DNA of 39,867 nucleotides from a virus, in the IMG/VR virus record IMGVR_UViG_3300044684_000054, positions 1 through 39,867 of that record; one strand, written 5' to 3'. Below the pieces are notes generated by a model, which did not search any database, was not told where the DNA came from, and saw only the letters and a list, made by a program, of their open reading frames with translations. Below, piece after piece: positions 6,550-15,571 of the stretch. How positions within the stretch are numbered: position 1 is the stretch's first letter; every line of letters begins with the position of its first letter. Position numbers and translations under genes: made by a program.

Positions 6550-8811
6550 TCATTGGCTTCCCGAAAGCAAGCCGGGAACGAGCCCCGGAGCCAACAGCGT
6601 CCCGTAATCACGTACCGCATTGCCTACTGGCTTGGCAAATGCTGGGCGCTGTGTAAGCAACGATGCCGCCAAGCGCTGGCCCAGTTGGGTGTACGGCAAT
6701 GACCCAGCCCCAATCCCTCCCAGAGTAGCCAACGTCGGCCCTGGTGCAGATACCAAGCCTGCGCCAATGGACCCCGGCGCAAGGAGCGCCATCAGACCGC
6801 GCCCGACCGTCCCAGAATCGGGGTATTTCGATCCAAGAACGCGCTGCCCGGCACCTGACAGGTCTTGCATGAGCGCATTACCTGTCGCCGTTGCCCCCTT
6901 ACCAGCACTCTTATCGGCTGAGCGCACAGCACTTTGCAGTTGTGCCGCAGTGAATACGCCTTCGTTGTTCATCGCGCCAGGCGATGCAGCTGCAGTCCGA
7001 AGGCGCACGAAATTGGCCCATGCTTGATTCGCGTCGCTCAATTTCTTGGCAAGATCAGGAGGGTTCACACGTGTGAGGTTATTGTCCACTGCATCCCGCA
7101 GTGCGCTCACCGCTGCCCCTAATTGCCGATTGTCAAACGACGCGTCTCCTAGATACCCCTTGGCCGTCCGCGCCAGTTCACTTTGCACACCTTTCAGGTC
7201 AATACCATCCATGGTGTTCTGAGGCCCTAGCTTCCCGAAAATCTGGGTTTTCAGGATGTTCATGAATGTCTTTTGCTGGGCCTCTGGCAAACCCTGAGCC
7301 ATTTGACCAAGTTTGGTCACATCAGCTTGGAATTGCGGGTCTACTTTGAGCTGCATCTTTGGCAACACATCGTCATAAACGGCTCCGATCTTGTTGCCGA
7401 CCTGCTCAATGCCTTCTTGCCCGACTTTGCCGGTGAACTTCTGACCAATCGGCGCAAGTGCCTCGTTATATGCGGCTCGGTTGAAGTCGCTCACTGCACG
7501 TTGCTGAGCATTCTTAATCATGTCCCCCAGCACTGGAACACTGCTGAGCTTTGCTTCTGTACGCGCCGCGCCCCCTCCCAGAATCTGGCCAGGAGTCGGC
7601 GTAACACCCCTTGCCATCAGGGTGCGCACATCATCCGAAACATTCGGAGAGATCACATTACCTACGGCACGAGCAACAGGCGCCAGTGCGCCACCAATAG
7701 CAGCGCCCGTCCCAATCTGCTTCAGTTTTTCAAGTCCGAAGTTCTGTGCGTCGGGAGAAACAGGAGTCAACGCAGCATTGGCGGCACCTAGACCCGCTCC
7801 GACTCCAGCGGCCCCAGCCGCAGTCCGGGCTACAGGAGCAAAAGCAGCCAAGGGAGCGGTAGCTACGATAGATCCTCCAATGTCACCCGCGGTAGCCGTT
7901 ACTGGATTTGCTTGCTGATAGGGATTGAATTCACCGCCGATCTTTCGCAGGCCAGCATTCGCATCATTCACTAGCCAATTGCCAGCGCGTTGCACCATGT
8001 TCTGCGGCGCTTGTCCAGTAATCAGGCTGCTCAGGTTACGCTCTTGGCCCAACCCTCCCAGTGCTTGAAGACCTTTGCCAAGGAGTTGCTGGCCGCCGAG
8101 AACAATACTGCCGAAGCCGTGACCTAAGCCTGCGCCAAGAGATGCCAACTTCCCCGGTTGCTCTGCATCTGTATTCTTTTTCTGTACTTCAGGAGAACTG
8201 GCAGCCGCCGTTGGCGTTGACGTTGCGGGAGTTCCTTTGGTAAAAGCGGACAGAATTGCGTCGTCACTCTGCGCACCGTCTTGCGCCGGAGCAGCAGAAG
8301 CATTCCCATCTTTCGTGAATGACGCGAGAATTGCATCATCATCCGCTACAGGCTTTGCGCTTGTGGGGATGCCGGGCAGCATCTGCGTTTTCGGGGTTGG
8401 CGCAACAGCCGCATTCAGACGGCCGAGAACTTGGCCAGCATAGGGATGCGTGCCCTTCGTGACTTCTGGCGAGGCAGAGCCTTCCTTGTAGGCAATCAGA
8501 GCCTTAACAGGATCGTTGAACTTATCCAGTTGCTGGCCGAGATACCAAGTGCCCACATCTACACCAATCTGCGGCTTTAGCAGATCCTGCATGGTGTATT
8601 TGGTGCCATTGGCCTTGTTATAGTCGGCCAATGCGGCTTGGCGAACTTGCATTGCTCCCCATGCCCCACGACCGCCCCCATCCATGTTTGTGGCAGATGG
8701 ATTGCCGCTGGATTCCTGCTGGACGACAGACCCCACCAACGCAGGGTCAACGTTGTATCGCTGTGCAGCTGCGTAGATGTATTGCGAAAGGTCCGGGGCG
8801 TTCTTCGCCAT
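6550..8811 (-). CDS. Virion-associated lytic transglycosylase / DNA ejection protein
   Basis: A 753-residue protein. Residues 5-130 form an SLT (lysozyme-like) domain: catalytic Glu33 in QQESSGNP, then GAWGAMQV near residues 49-56 and a downstream AYKEG segment. The rest is a long Ala/Gly-rich region with hydrophobic glycine-zipper-like stretches (about residues 225-380), expected of internal virion proteins that line a channel through the host envelope. It plays the role of T7 gp16 or P22 gp16-type ejection proteins, opening peptidoglycan at entry. GGGAG precedes the start. It is the last and largest of three consecutive ejection-type genes. Confidence 0.88.
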   Translation of the reverse strand: MAKNAPDLSQYIYAAAQRYNVDPALVGSVVQQESSGNPSATNMDGGGRGAWGAMQVRQAALADYNKANGTKYTMQDLLKPQIGVDVGTWYLGQQLDKFNDPVKALIAYKEGSASPEVTKGTHPYAGQVLGRLNAAVAPTPKTQMLPGIPTSAKPVADDDAILASFTKDGNASAAPAQDGAQSDDAILSAFTKGTPATSTPTAAASSPEVQKKNTDAEQPGKLASLGAGLGHGFGSIVLGGQQLLGKGLQALGGLGQERNLSSLITGQAPQNMVQRAGNWLVNDANAGLRKIGGEFNPYQQANPVTATAGDIGGSIVATAPLAAFAPVARTAAGAAGVGAGLGAANAALTPVSPDAQNFGLEKLKQIGTGAAIGGALAPVARAVGNVISPNVSDDVRTLMARGVTPTPGQILGGGAARTEAKLSSVPVLGDMIKNAQQRAVSDFNRAAYNEALAPIGQKFTGKVGQEGIEQVGNKIGAVYDDVLPKMQLKVDPQFQADVTKLGQMAQGLPEAQQKTFMNILKTQIFGKLGPQNTMDGIDLKGVQSELARTAKGYLGDASFDNRQLGAAVSALRDAVDNNLTRVNPPDLAKKLSDANQAWANFVRLRTAAASPGAMNNEGVFTAAQLQSAVRSADKSAGKGATATGNALMQDLSGAGQRVLGSKYPDSGTVGRGLMALLAPGSIGAGLVSAPGPTLATLGGIGAGSLPYTQLGQRLAASLLTQRPAFAKPVGNAVRDYGTLLAPGLVPGLLSGSQ

Positions 8812-8815
8812 GCTA

Positions 8816-10357
8816 CTAGCTCCCTGGCATAGAAATAATGCCGCTACGCACGAGATTACCCAAATTCGCCTTAAATTGGGGAAGCGTTCCAGCTTTCTTT
8901 TGGCGCTCCAAGAATGCTTTCTGTTGTTCGGGATTCATCTCGACAAACACGAAAGCGTCTGGGCTTACTTGCTTGTTCCATTGCGATTGCCATTGGTTGA
9001 ACTTGTCCGGCGTATTGCCGGAGTTCTGCCATGCATAATCCTGAGCCGCGCGCATCTTTTCGGCAGCAATCGTCTTCACCAAGATGTCATCGTTCGCCAT
9101 CTTGGAGATGTTCGGGTTCGCATTGCCAGTCACTGCGGCGTTCAGGCGCGCATCCGTGCCGGTCCCCACAGAGCCAGAAACTGACGTGGCATAGTTCGTG
9201 AGAATCTTCTTGAACTCGTCGTAATCCTTCACATCGCCAGTCCAGCCGATAGCCTTTGCGGTGTCAGGAGCCAATGCATTGAAGAACGACTTCGCTTGAT
9301 TGCGCCAATCCGTGCCAGGACCCGTATTGATGCCGCTAAGGACATCCCGGGCCTGCGCAAGTAGGTTGATACGCATGGGTGCATCTGCGGCTGCATTGTG
9401 CAGGTTCTGTGCCGCCGTGGCCGACTGCCCAGCTTGGGCCGTTGCTCCAGCCGACTGTGTAGCCTGTTGCGCGGGAGAAAGCCCGGTCTGCAATGCACCG
9501 GCAGGCACGCCACCTTCATTAGGGGCACTCGCATTGGCTCCGGGGAATCGGCCTGTATAGCCTCCAGGAGCTGCACCAGGTTGCGCGCCTCCGCCTTGAA
9601 GTTGCGAAAGCCGCTGAGCACGTGTGATGGTGTAGGGCGTTCCCTCGGGAGTAACGCCTTGCACTTCGCCTGCAAGGAACTCAGGGCCTGGAGTATTCAG
9701 TAGGGTGCCCGCTACCGTAGGCTTGCCGGACAGAGGATCGACATTCAGAACCTGCGTTTGACCGCCCGTGTTCACGATCTGAGTGCGTGGCAGCATCGCT
9801 TGAATCTTCGCCTCACCAGACAGTGAGTTCAGATAGTGCTGCTTGATCCATTCGGCCTGAGCGGCTGGATCAGATGGGATACTGGCGACTTCACGTTGTG
9901 CCTGCTCCACGGGCAGAGTGCCAGAGGCGATAGCTTGGCCCATCGCATTGATGATCTGACCCGACATATCAGCTTTCCCGTACTGCGGAGACGCCATCAA
10001 GGAACCAATGCGGTTCCGGATGTCGGTTTGCTGCTTGAGCGCAAGTTCCAATTTTCCCGTGTCATAGGAAAGTTGCTGATTGCGCTGTTGAGAAATCTTC
10101 GCCATGAACTCGGGTAGGAAAGCCCCCGCGCCCCCTTGCGTAGTAAGCGCCTGTAGTTTCCCGAAGTCCACTTGACCCGTTTGCGGGTCGGTGGCCTGCT
10201 GATATGCCTGCGAGATGATCTGATTCGCGCCCAGCTGTTGCGACGCCGACTGAAGTCCAATCAACCCGCGAGCAGTATCAACAGTCTGCCCAAGTTGGGC
10301 CAAACCGGTCTGCGCAGGCTTGATTCCAAGAGGAATGGACGGATCGATTTCAGGCAT
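8816..10357 (-). CDS. Internal virion / DNA ejection protein
   Basis: A 513-residue protein with no membrane segment, Gln- and Ala-rich. A low-complexity Pro/Gly/Ala stretch at about residues 250-310 separates a helical N-terminal part from a helical C-terminal part containing DWRNQAKSFFNALAP. Its place between the transglycosylase and a small Gly/Ala-rich protein corresponds to the second ejection protein of P22-like and BPP-1-like phages (P22 gp20 position). No motif fixes its role, so the assignment is from order and composition. It is separated from its neighbours by only a few bases. Confidence 0.7.
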   Translation of the reverse strand: MPEIDPSIPLGIKPAQTGLAQLGQTVDTARGLIGLQSASQQLGANQIISQAYQQATDPQTGQVDFGKLQALTTQGGAGAFLPEFMAKISQQRNQQLSYDTGKLELALKQQTDIRNRIGSLMASPQYGKADMSGQIINAMGQAIASGTLPVEQAQREVASIPSDPAAQAEWIKQHYLNSLSGEAKIQAMLPRTQIVNTGGQTQVLNVDPLSGKPTVAGTLLNTPGPEFLAGEVQGVTPEGTPYTITRAQRLSQLQGGGAQPGAAPGGYTGRFPGANASAPNEGGVPAGALQTGLSPAQQATQSAGATAQAGQSATAAQNLHNAAADAPMRINLLAQARDVLSGINTGPGTDWRNQAKSFFNALAPDTAKAIGWTGDVKDYDEFKKILTNYATSVSGSVGTGTDARLNAAVTGNANPNISKMANDDILVKTIAAEKMRAAQDYAWQNSGNTPDKFNQWQSQWNKQVSPDAFVFVEMNPEQQKAFLERQKKAGTLPQFKANLGNLVRSGIISMPGS

Positions 10358-10362
10358 GATGA

Positions 10363-11136
10363 TCAGCCGTAGGAAGCCGGGTCATTAAAGTACGTGGTGG
10401 GGTCGTTTGCGTTGAACCCAGTCGCCCACGACCCCGAGTTAAAAGAATTACCGTTGTTCCTCAACAAGGAATACAGACCAATCCCCGATCCTAGAGAACC
10501 TAGGCCACTATTGATTGCGTTGGCCGAGCCAATCTGCCCCGCCGCTTGGGCATTCGCGCCTCCCATGAGGGCGCCCCCAGCATTGGATGCCGTCTGGATG
10601 CCTGCGTTACCCACGCCAGCTGCGGCGTTCTGTCCAAGCCCAACAAGACCAGCCAGCCGGTTGTACTGATCGGCATTGATGCCGTAGTTCGTCATGAACT
10701 GCTGCAATGCCCGGTTGTATTGCTGCCCGTAGGTCTGATCCGCCAATCCAGTCGTGTAGTCCGCAATGCCCTTCATCTGGGCGCCAGAAAGGCCAAGACC
10801 TTTTGCAGAGGCAGCGTTATTCACCCCCTTCAAGCCTTGCTGAAGGGTGAACTGGTAGCCGGGCGTCGATTCCAGATTAGATGGATCGAAATTGAATTGA
10901 CGCCCCAGAACCCCGCTATCCAGCATCTGCTGCAAGCGGCCAATGCCGGACTGGCCCAAATCCATGTAAGGGCGCAGGTTCTGCTGCATTTGCTGGAACT
11001 GCTGCCATTGCATAGCAGCGGCATCTCGCGCTGCATCAGCCTGGGAATTGCCAGCACTGCGAGCGGCGTCAGAACTCATCGCGCTGCCAGCGACGCCTGC
11101 AACTGCGGTGCCGATGCCTACTGCGGCTGCGACCAT
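10363..11136 (-). CDS. Small ejection / DNA-transfer protein
   Basis: A 257-residue protein opening with a Gly/Ala-rich hydrophobic segment (VAAAVGIGTAVAGVAGSAM), then a Gln-rich helical region (about 35-60), and a Gly/Ala/Asn-rich C-terminal half. This pattern (glycine-zipper N-terminus, tyrosine/glutamine-rich centre) is typical of the first ejection protein in podophages, at the position of P22 gp7. It should be packaged in the capsid and leave with the DNA to build the trans-envelope conduit. No enzyme motif is seen. Confidence 0.72.
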   Translation of the reverse strand: MVAAAVGIGTAVAGVAGSAMSSDAARSAGNSQADAARDAAAMQWQQFQQMQQNLRPYMDLGQSGIGRLQQMLDSGVLGRQFNFDPSNLESTPGYQFTLQQGLKGVNNAASAKGLGLSGAQMKGIADYTTGLADQTYGQQYNRALQQFMTNYGINADQYNRLAGLVGLGQNAAAGVGNAGIQTASNAGGALMGGANAQAAGQIGSANAINSGLGSLGSGIGLYSLLRNNGNSFNSGSWATGFNANDPTTYFNDPASYG

Positions 11137-11147
11137 GGTCTACTCCT

Positions 11148-11603
11148 TCAAAGCCACTTCTCGTGAATCGTCTCGACCGGCTTGAAATCGAGATAGCGGA
11201 ACAACGCAGATGCGTCGTGCTCAGTCTTGCTACCCATCGCCCAACGTTTCACCCCACGGCGGCGTAGTTCCTTCTCCGTAAAGCGCAACATGCGGACGCC
11301 AGCCATGCCAGTGCGCTTGTCTTCTCGCACGAAGAAAATGTCTGGCGAACATGTCAGGCATGACCGGTAATGCAGCCCCGGTGCGATAAAGGCCACTAGA
11401 TACGCAACGATTGCGCCTTCCTCGCGACCAATCACCATCAACAACGAACCGTCAGCCTCGCGCGCACGGTATTGCTCCACGATGGGCTCCAAGGGCACGC
11501 CGTGATCCTTGTGCGTCGAAATCTCACCGTAGTGCTCATGAAGCAATGGCTTGAGTTCTCCGTACACATCGCTGAACTGCTCGATCATGAAGGTGATAGA
11601 CAT
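11148..11603 (-). CDS. GNAT-family acetyltransferase
   Basis: A 151-residue protein with the GNAT order: N-terminal strand-helix part, a central strand pair (GSLLMVIGREEGAIVAYLVAFI), then an Arg/Gly-rich segment (REDKRTGMAGVRML) in the place of the acetyl-CoA pyrophosphate loop, and a final Phe/Tyr segment (ASALFRYLDFKPV) typical of the family. It would transfer an acyl group from CoA to an amine; the substrate is unknown. It is sandwiched between ejection-protein and hydroxylase genes in the structural operon, one base from the hydroxylase stop. Position suggests modification of a virion or host protein during assembly, but that is inference. Confidence 0.8.
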   Translation of the reverse strand: MSITFMIEQFSDVYGELKPLLHEHYGEISTHKDHGVPLEPIVEQYRAREADGSLLMVIGREEGAIVAYLVAFIAPGLHYRSCLTCSPDIFFVREDKRTGMAGVRMLRFTEKELRRRGVKRWAMGSKTEHDASALFRYLDFKPVETIHEKWL

Positions 11604-11604
11604 G

Positions 11605-12180
11605 TCAGAACCTCAGATCAGCAACCAGATGAATTCGATCAGAAGCGCTGTTATTGGTCACCTCATGCTCAATGGCATTTTGGAACCACCAAACTTCGCT
11701 TTCTTTCATCCAAACTTGTTCTTCGCCACAACGAAATACGTTGCCGGGCTCCGACTGGATCACGATGTGATAGCGATCCCAGTACGAGGCATGCCAGGGC
11801 GAATCAGCATGCGGGAAGATGCGGCCACCCGGCACAATCCGATTGAGCATGCAACGCCCCAGACGAGTAGCCCCGGTCGCGGTCATGAGCGCCATGATCA
11901 GCGCACGAGCTTCCGGCAATTCGTTAATCTCCGGACGCCATGGGCATTCATGCAGGTCATACCCAGCTAGCTTGTTCTGTTTGTACAGTTCGAGCTGCTC
12001 GTCGTTCTCAACAGGCACATGATCCTGAAATCGCAGGTAAATCGTGTCCGTCTCGCCAAAAGGCCCCTGCGGAAACTTGCGCAGGAAGTCATCCGCCTTC
12101 CACAGCTCGGGCTTTCTGTAGATTGCATTCAGAAGGGGCTTGACGTTCATCCCCTCAGCGAGACGTAGGAAATTCCGCAT
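11605..12180 (-). CDS. Aspartyl/asparaginyl beta-hydroxylase-like 2-oxoglutarate/Fe(II) oxygenase
   Basis: A 191-residue protein with the facial-triad pattern of cupin-fold 2-oxoglutarate dioxygenases: His124-x-Asp126 in FPHADSPWH, distal His172 in NAIEHEVTN, and Arg182 in DRIHLVADL in the position that binds 2-oxoglutarate. YHIVIQS and WWFQN strands also match the Asp/Asn hydroxylase family (PF05118-like). The family hydroxylates Asp, Asn, Pro or other residues or small molecules. The start codon overlaps the stop of the upstream structural gene by one base (TAATG), so the enzyme is made as part of the virion operon. Substrate unknown; a capsid or ejection protein is the natural guess. Confidence 0.85.
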   Translation of the reverse strand: MRNFLRLAEGMNVKPLLNAIYRKPELWKADDFLRKFPQGPFGETDTIYLRFQDHVPVENDEQLELYKQNKLAGYDLHECPWRPEINELPEARALIMALMTATGATRLGRCMLNRIVPGGRIFPHADSPWHASYWDRYHIVIQSEPGNVFRCGEEQVWMKESEVWWFQNAIEHEVTNNSASDRIHLVADLRF

Positions 12181-12521
12181 TAGCGGATACCTCCGACCTG
12201 ATAGGTTTCGCTCGCAGTCGGCGTGATCGATGCCCCCGTGTTATTAGAGAACGTGATGCCGATCTGATCGGTCCCGCTGGCGCGCACGTTGACGATGCCC
12301 AGGCCTGCTTGAGCGGTCGGTTTAGTCACGTACACAACATCGCCAACACGCACACCTTTCACCGTGAAGGTCTGTTCAGCCGTCGTGTTCGCGGCCACAG
12401 CGACAGGAGAAAGCGTCACCGCCACCCGGTAGATGGAAGTCACCTTGTCAGCCGGTGCTTCTTTGAACGAGAGGGAGGCGACGGTCGGTTCGTCGGTGGC
12501 TACGCCAAGAAATGCGGTCAT
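12180..12521 (-). CDS. Small virion-region protein, beta-rich
   Basis: A 113-residue protein with regular beta-strand-like alternation (AEQTFTVKGVRVGDVVYVTKP, then GIGIVNVRAS-like and GITFSNNTG segments). Such beta-sandwich modules occur in capsid decoration and fibre proteins. No enzyme motif is visible. It is followed directly, with a one-base overlap, by the hydroxylase gene, so it could be that enzyme's substrate or simply a neighbour. Specific role unknown. Confidence 0.65.
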   Translation of the reverse strand: MTAFLGVATDEPTVASLSFKEAPADKVTSIYRVAVTLSPVAVAANTTAEQTFTVKGVRVGDVVYVTKPTAQAGLGIVNVRASGTDQIGITFSNNTGASITPTASETYQVGGIR

Positions 12522-12523
12522 GA

Positions 12524-12865
12524 TTAGCTTCCTGAAGTTTCGTAAACGCCGCCCATGAGAGTGATGGCCGCGGCGGTATCGGCCAATGCTTGTAGCGTCA
12601 TCCCAGTTTCGAGTTGCAGCCCAATGGCGGCAGGAGGAACGTAAGACTGCCCCGGAGACAGGGAATAAGCCGACAGGAATGCATTAGAAGATCCGACAGA
12701 ACCTCCCGATGGCACTCGGTACAAAGTCACCTTCACAACCCCAGCACTCGTGTTATTCAAGGAAAGGTTGTTGATAGTGGATGTGGTCCCGGTGGGCGCC
12801 GTGTAGTACACCACTGCCGATGTGGTTAGCTGCGCCGCAGGGATTGCCTTGGGTACTCGTTGCAT
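12524..12865 (-). CDS. Small virion-region protein, beta-rich
   Basis: A 113-residue protein, Ser/Thr/Ala-rich, with predicted beta strands throughout (STINNLSLNNTSAG, VKVTLYRVP, GMTLQALADT). It resembles short phage structural proteins that give an immunoglobulin- or jelly-roll-like fold. It is one of a pair of equal-length genes (with 12180-12521) between the neck genes and the modification enzymes. Function unknown; decoration or tail accessory is plausible. Confidence 0.62.
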   Translation of the reverse strand: MQRVPKAIPAAQLTTSAVVYYTAPTGTTSTINNLSLNNTSAGVVKVTLYRVPSGGSVGSSNAFLSAYSLSPGQSYVPPAAIGLQLETGMTLQALADTAAAITLMGGVYETSGS

Positions 12866-12868
12866 TTG

Positions 12869-13402
12869 TTATCCCGTCACCAGTCCTTTCACGTAAACCT
12901 TGTTCACTCCCACTGGAATAGGCGAAGTGAAGGTCAAGTTCGCGCCAACAAGAGATGCCACTTGGTCATCCCCTTGAAACGCAGCATCGAAGAAGATCCA
13001 CAAACGCGAGATCGACCCGAAAGAGCGCGACAACGTGAGCGATGAAGTCGTGCCTGGTGTGAAATCCACACCCGCTGTGAAGGTGTTGTCCACGATGTCC
13101 ACAATCGGAGCAATCGGGGCGAAGATCATCTCAAGCAGCGCTTCTTGTCTGCTAGGAACCGCTGTAGTTACATCCGAAGCAATCGCATCCTGTTGTGGCT
13201 GCGTAGCAATCGAAGGAAACGTCTGCTCTACGCTGAACACATCATCCAGCGTGATTGCGCCAGGAATTTCTCCGTTTGCGCCGCCAGTACGCCGCCATAG
13301 CTGGATCAAGAACAGGAACCAGGCTTCCGTGACAGTCCCAGTCTTGGGATCAACGAAAGGCACGTTGACGAGTGGGACATCGCTTTGAACGGTAGTGGTC
13401 AT
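12869..13402 (-). CDS. Neck/tail accessory protein sharing a domain with the tailspike
   Basis: A 177-residue protein. Residues 10-40 (VNVPFVDPKTGTVTEAWFLF) form a short motif common in phage tail-attachment proteins. Residues 106-173 are clearly related to tailspike residues 98-167: both read AG-DFTPG, then a WxFFD strand, DDQ, and TSPIPVGV-KV-VK. Its gene overlaps gp10-like by ATGA. The shared module suggests a common binding or assembly function, for example docking at the tail hub. The rest is not recognised. Confidence 0.68.
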   Translation of the reverse strand: MTTTVQSDVPLVNVPFVDPKTGTVTEAWFLFLIQLWRRTGGANGEIPGAITLDDVFSVEQTFPSIATQPQQDAIASDVTTAVPSRQEALLEMIFAPIAPIVDIVDNTFTAGVDFTPGTTSSLTLSRSFGSISRLWIFFDAAFQGDDQVASLVGANLTFTSPIPVGVNKVYVKGLVTG

Positions 13403-14826
13403 TGGTTATTCGACTCCGCTTGAACGAATGCCCCCAGGAGGGACGTTTTAACGGGAGCCGACCACGACAGTTCAAATACGCGGTCGCGTGCCATGCCAAG
13501 CCGCTGGAACTGAAGAGAAGTCAGGTATTCGCCTTCCAGACCCAGACTTGTTTCAATCTGATTGCCCCATGACTTGCCGCGCGTATCGCTCCAGCGCAGA
13601 TATACCGGGACTGCATCTCCAGGACCTGTGCCATTGCCGACTTCCATGTTGGCAATGAATTCACGATAGCGGATACGGTCAGAGTTATCGTCTACGCTAT
13701 GCATGAACGAACGAATACGCGGAATAGGGTTGCCGGCATCCGTGTATGCGTTGATGTCCCACATATACAGATTGCCGTTCTCCCAGTCCCCAACGATGGG
13801 TTGGCCATAGGCCGATGCGTAACAATTGGCGCGATGGCGATGCAGAACGCCGTTGTTATCGACCCATGAGAGTTCGTTCCACTGGTCCGTACTCAGGTCG
13901 TACTGCCAGGTCTTATCTGCACTCGGGAAGATCAGGACATAGAAGAAATGTCCTTCGATCTCATAAGTGAAGCCAATTGCGTCAGAGATGTCCGGGTAGG
14001 TCGCAATCTCGTTGTCGAGCGCGAACGTCGAAATCTTCACCGAATTAAACTGTTCGCTGCGGCTGACAAATGCCACGCCCTCCTTGGATCGGGCCAGCCA
14101 ATAGATTTGGCCGTCCATCTGGGCAATGGAACCAACCGCAGAGCAACCGTATTGCATGAACACGCCTGGCAGCCGTTCGTACGGGAATGCAGCAGCGCCG
14201 GAGTTGAACCACACCTCGGAGGTCTGCTCGCCTAGCAGGTAGACATACCGCTTCGAGACAATGGCTCCCACGAGCTTGTCCGAGAAACCCGACTTGGACG
14301 CAAAGTCGGTCGCGTCGAAGGAAATCTCATTCGCCAGCGACACATACCATTGCTGCGTATCCGGCCGATTCAGGACAAGGAAGCCGTCACCGTAATCAAC
14401 CCGGTTGGCTCCGAGAAACGCTGCATCTGTCAGCAGGGCGAACTTGTTGTCGGCCAACTTGACGGTCCATGCATTGGGAGACCCATCCACGATCATCAGA
14501 TACGTGGAGTTATCGGTCATGGAGACGAAGCCCGTTTCCGAGCCAATGTCCCCTAGCTTTGTCAGCTGCCAAGATGACGAAATGGCATACACCGACGAAC
14601 CGCAAATGCCGTACGTAGTGCCATTGGATGCTGTCCACAGACCGCGCCATCCCGTTCCGAAGGTAGGCGTCGCAGTGGCTAGAAGCGTCAGCCCCGGAGT
14701 GGGGTAGTACGTAAAGGGGAAGATGGAACCTTGGGGGTTCTTCTCTCCATAGAGGTTGACGGACCGCTGTGCGCTCGCAACAACGCTGCGAGACGTGTAG
14801 GCGCCGGTGATAAGCGGCACCTTCAT
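13399..14826 (-). CDS. Packaged-DNA stabilization protein, P22 gp10-like tail hub
   Basis: A 475-residue protein, close to P22 gp10 in length (472). It opens MKVPLITGAYTSRS with AQRSVNLYGE shortly after, which is characteristic of the family, and continues as a beta-propeller-like series of strands with conserved W/Y-G turns. gp10 proteins form the hexameric hub that plugs the portal/gp4 channel and carries the tailspikes and needle. The gene lies between gp4-like and a domain-sharing accessory gene, the same order as in P22-type neck modules, with ATGA overlaps on both sides. Confidence 0.88.
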   Translation of the reverse strand: MKVPLITGAYTSRSVVASAQRSVNLYGEKNPQGSIFPFTYYPTPGLTLLATATPTFGTGWRGLWTASNGTTYGICGSSVYAISSSWQLTKLGDIGSETGFVSMTDNSTYLMIVDGSPNAWTVKLADNKFALLTDAAFLGANRVDYGDGFLVLNRPDTQQWYVSLANEISFDATDFASKSGFSDKLVGAIVSKRYVYLLGEQTSEVWFNSGAAAFPYERLPGVFMQYGCSAVGSIAQMDGQIYWLARSKEGVAFVSRSEQFNSVKISTFALDNEIATYPDISDAIGFTYEIEGHFFYVLIFPSADKTWQYDLSTDQWNELSWVDNNGVLHRHRANCYASAYGQPIVGDWENGNLYMWDINAYTDAGNPIPRIRSFMHSVDDNSDRIRYREFIANMEVGNGTGPGDAVPVYLRWSDTRGKSWGNQIETSLGLEGEYLTSLQFQRLGMARDRVFELSWSAPVKTSLLGAFVQAESNNQ

Positions 14827-15569
14827 GGCCCATTACTCCCGATGTAGAAGTCCCCGTAAATGTTGTACGTACCACTGCGGCCACGAAGTGCCGGAGGCAT
14901 TTGCAACCGGGGAATCTGAGCGTTTGCCTCTTCGATGATGCGCATCGAGGCTTCTGCCTTCCCTCGCACGACATCACTGACCGGCAACCCGTAGAACGGA
15001 TACAGCTCCAGCGTGAGGTTCCACATCAGGGCGGCTTTGTACTCAGGCGGCAGCACAATCTGGTCGCTCAGATTCGTGAACTGCTGAATCTGCTGCATGA
15101 CTACGATGTGGATTTCGTACTGATTATTCGGGATCGGCCAGATGTAAAGGTTGCCCAGCGGGTTCGCGGCGTCGTAGAACGCAAACTGCGGGAAAGCGTT
15201 CAGCGACTTGATACTGATGCGGCTGTAATCCTCACGTGCGCGCAGAATTTCCAGCGGATAGTCCACCGGCAGCGGAGTCGCAACGTTCTGGCGGAAGTAA
15301 GCAAACTCGAGCTTCGGAGGGCGCGGCGTATCGAAATCGCCGCCAGGTCCCACCGTATAGGACTGTTGCACCGTTGCCTGCTTGGCGAGGTCGATCAACT
15401 GATAGACCATGTAACGACGACGCTGCCACTGCGCCATCATCATGTTGAGCAGGTTGAAGCAGTCGTTCGTGTCTTCTGCCGACGCGGTTTGCCCTACGCC
15501 GATGACGTTGGCCGTCTTCAACGCAAGGTTGATGATGTCGCGCGGGGTTGTCGGCAGCGGGCTAGCCAT
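14823..15569 (-). CDS. Tail accessory factor, P22 gp4-like head-completion protein
   Basis: A 248-residue protein. TPRDIINLALKTANVIGVGQTASAED-type N-terminal helices followed by NLLNMMMAQWQRRR and a later NLTLELYPFYGLPVS segment match the gp4/head-completion family that binds under the portal ring. P22 gp4 is shorter (166 residues), while the BPP-1-like branch has proteins of this length. It would extend the portal channel and receive the gp10 hub. The gene runs straight into gp10 with a four-base overlap. Confidence 0.85.
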   Translation of the reverse strand: MASPLPTTPRDIINLALKTANVIGVGQTASAEDTNDCFNLLNMMMAQWQRRRYMVYQLIDLAKQATVQQSYTVGPGGDFDTPRPPKLEFAYFRQNVATPLPVDYPLEILRAREDYSRISIKSLNAFPQFAFYDAANPLGNLYIWPIPNNQYEIHIVVMQQIQQFTNLSDQIVLPPEYKAALMWNLTLELYPFYGLPVSDVVRGKAEASMRIIEEANAQIPRLQMPPALRGRSGTYNIYGDFYIGSNGP

Positions 15570-15571
15570 GC

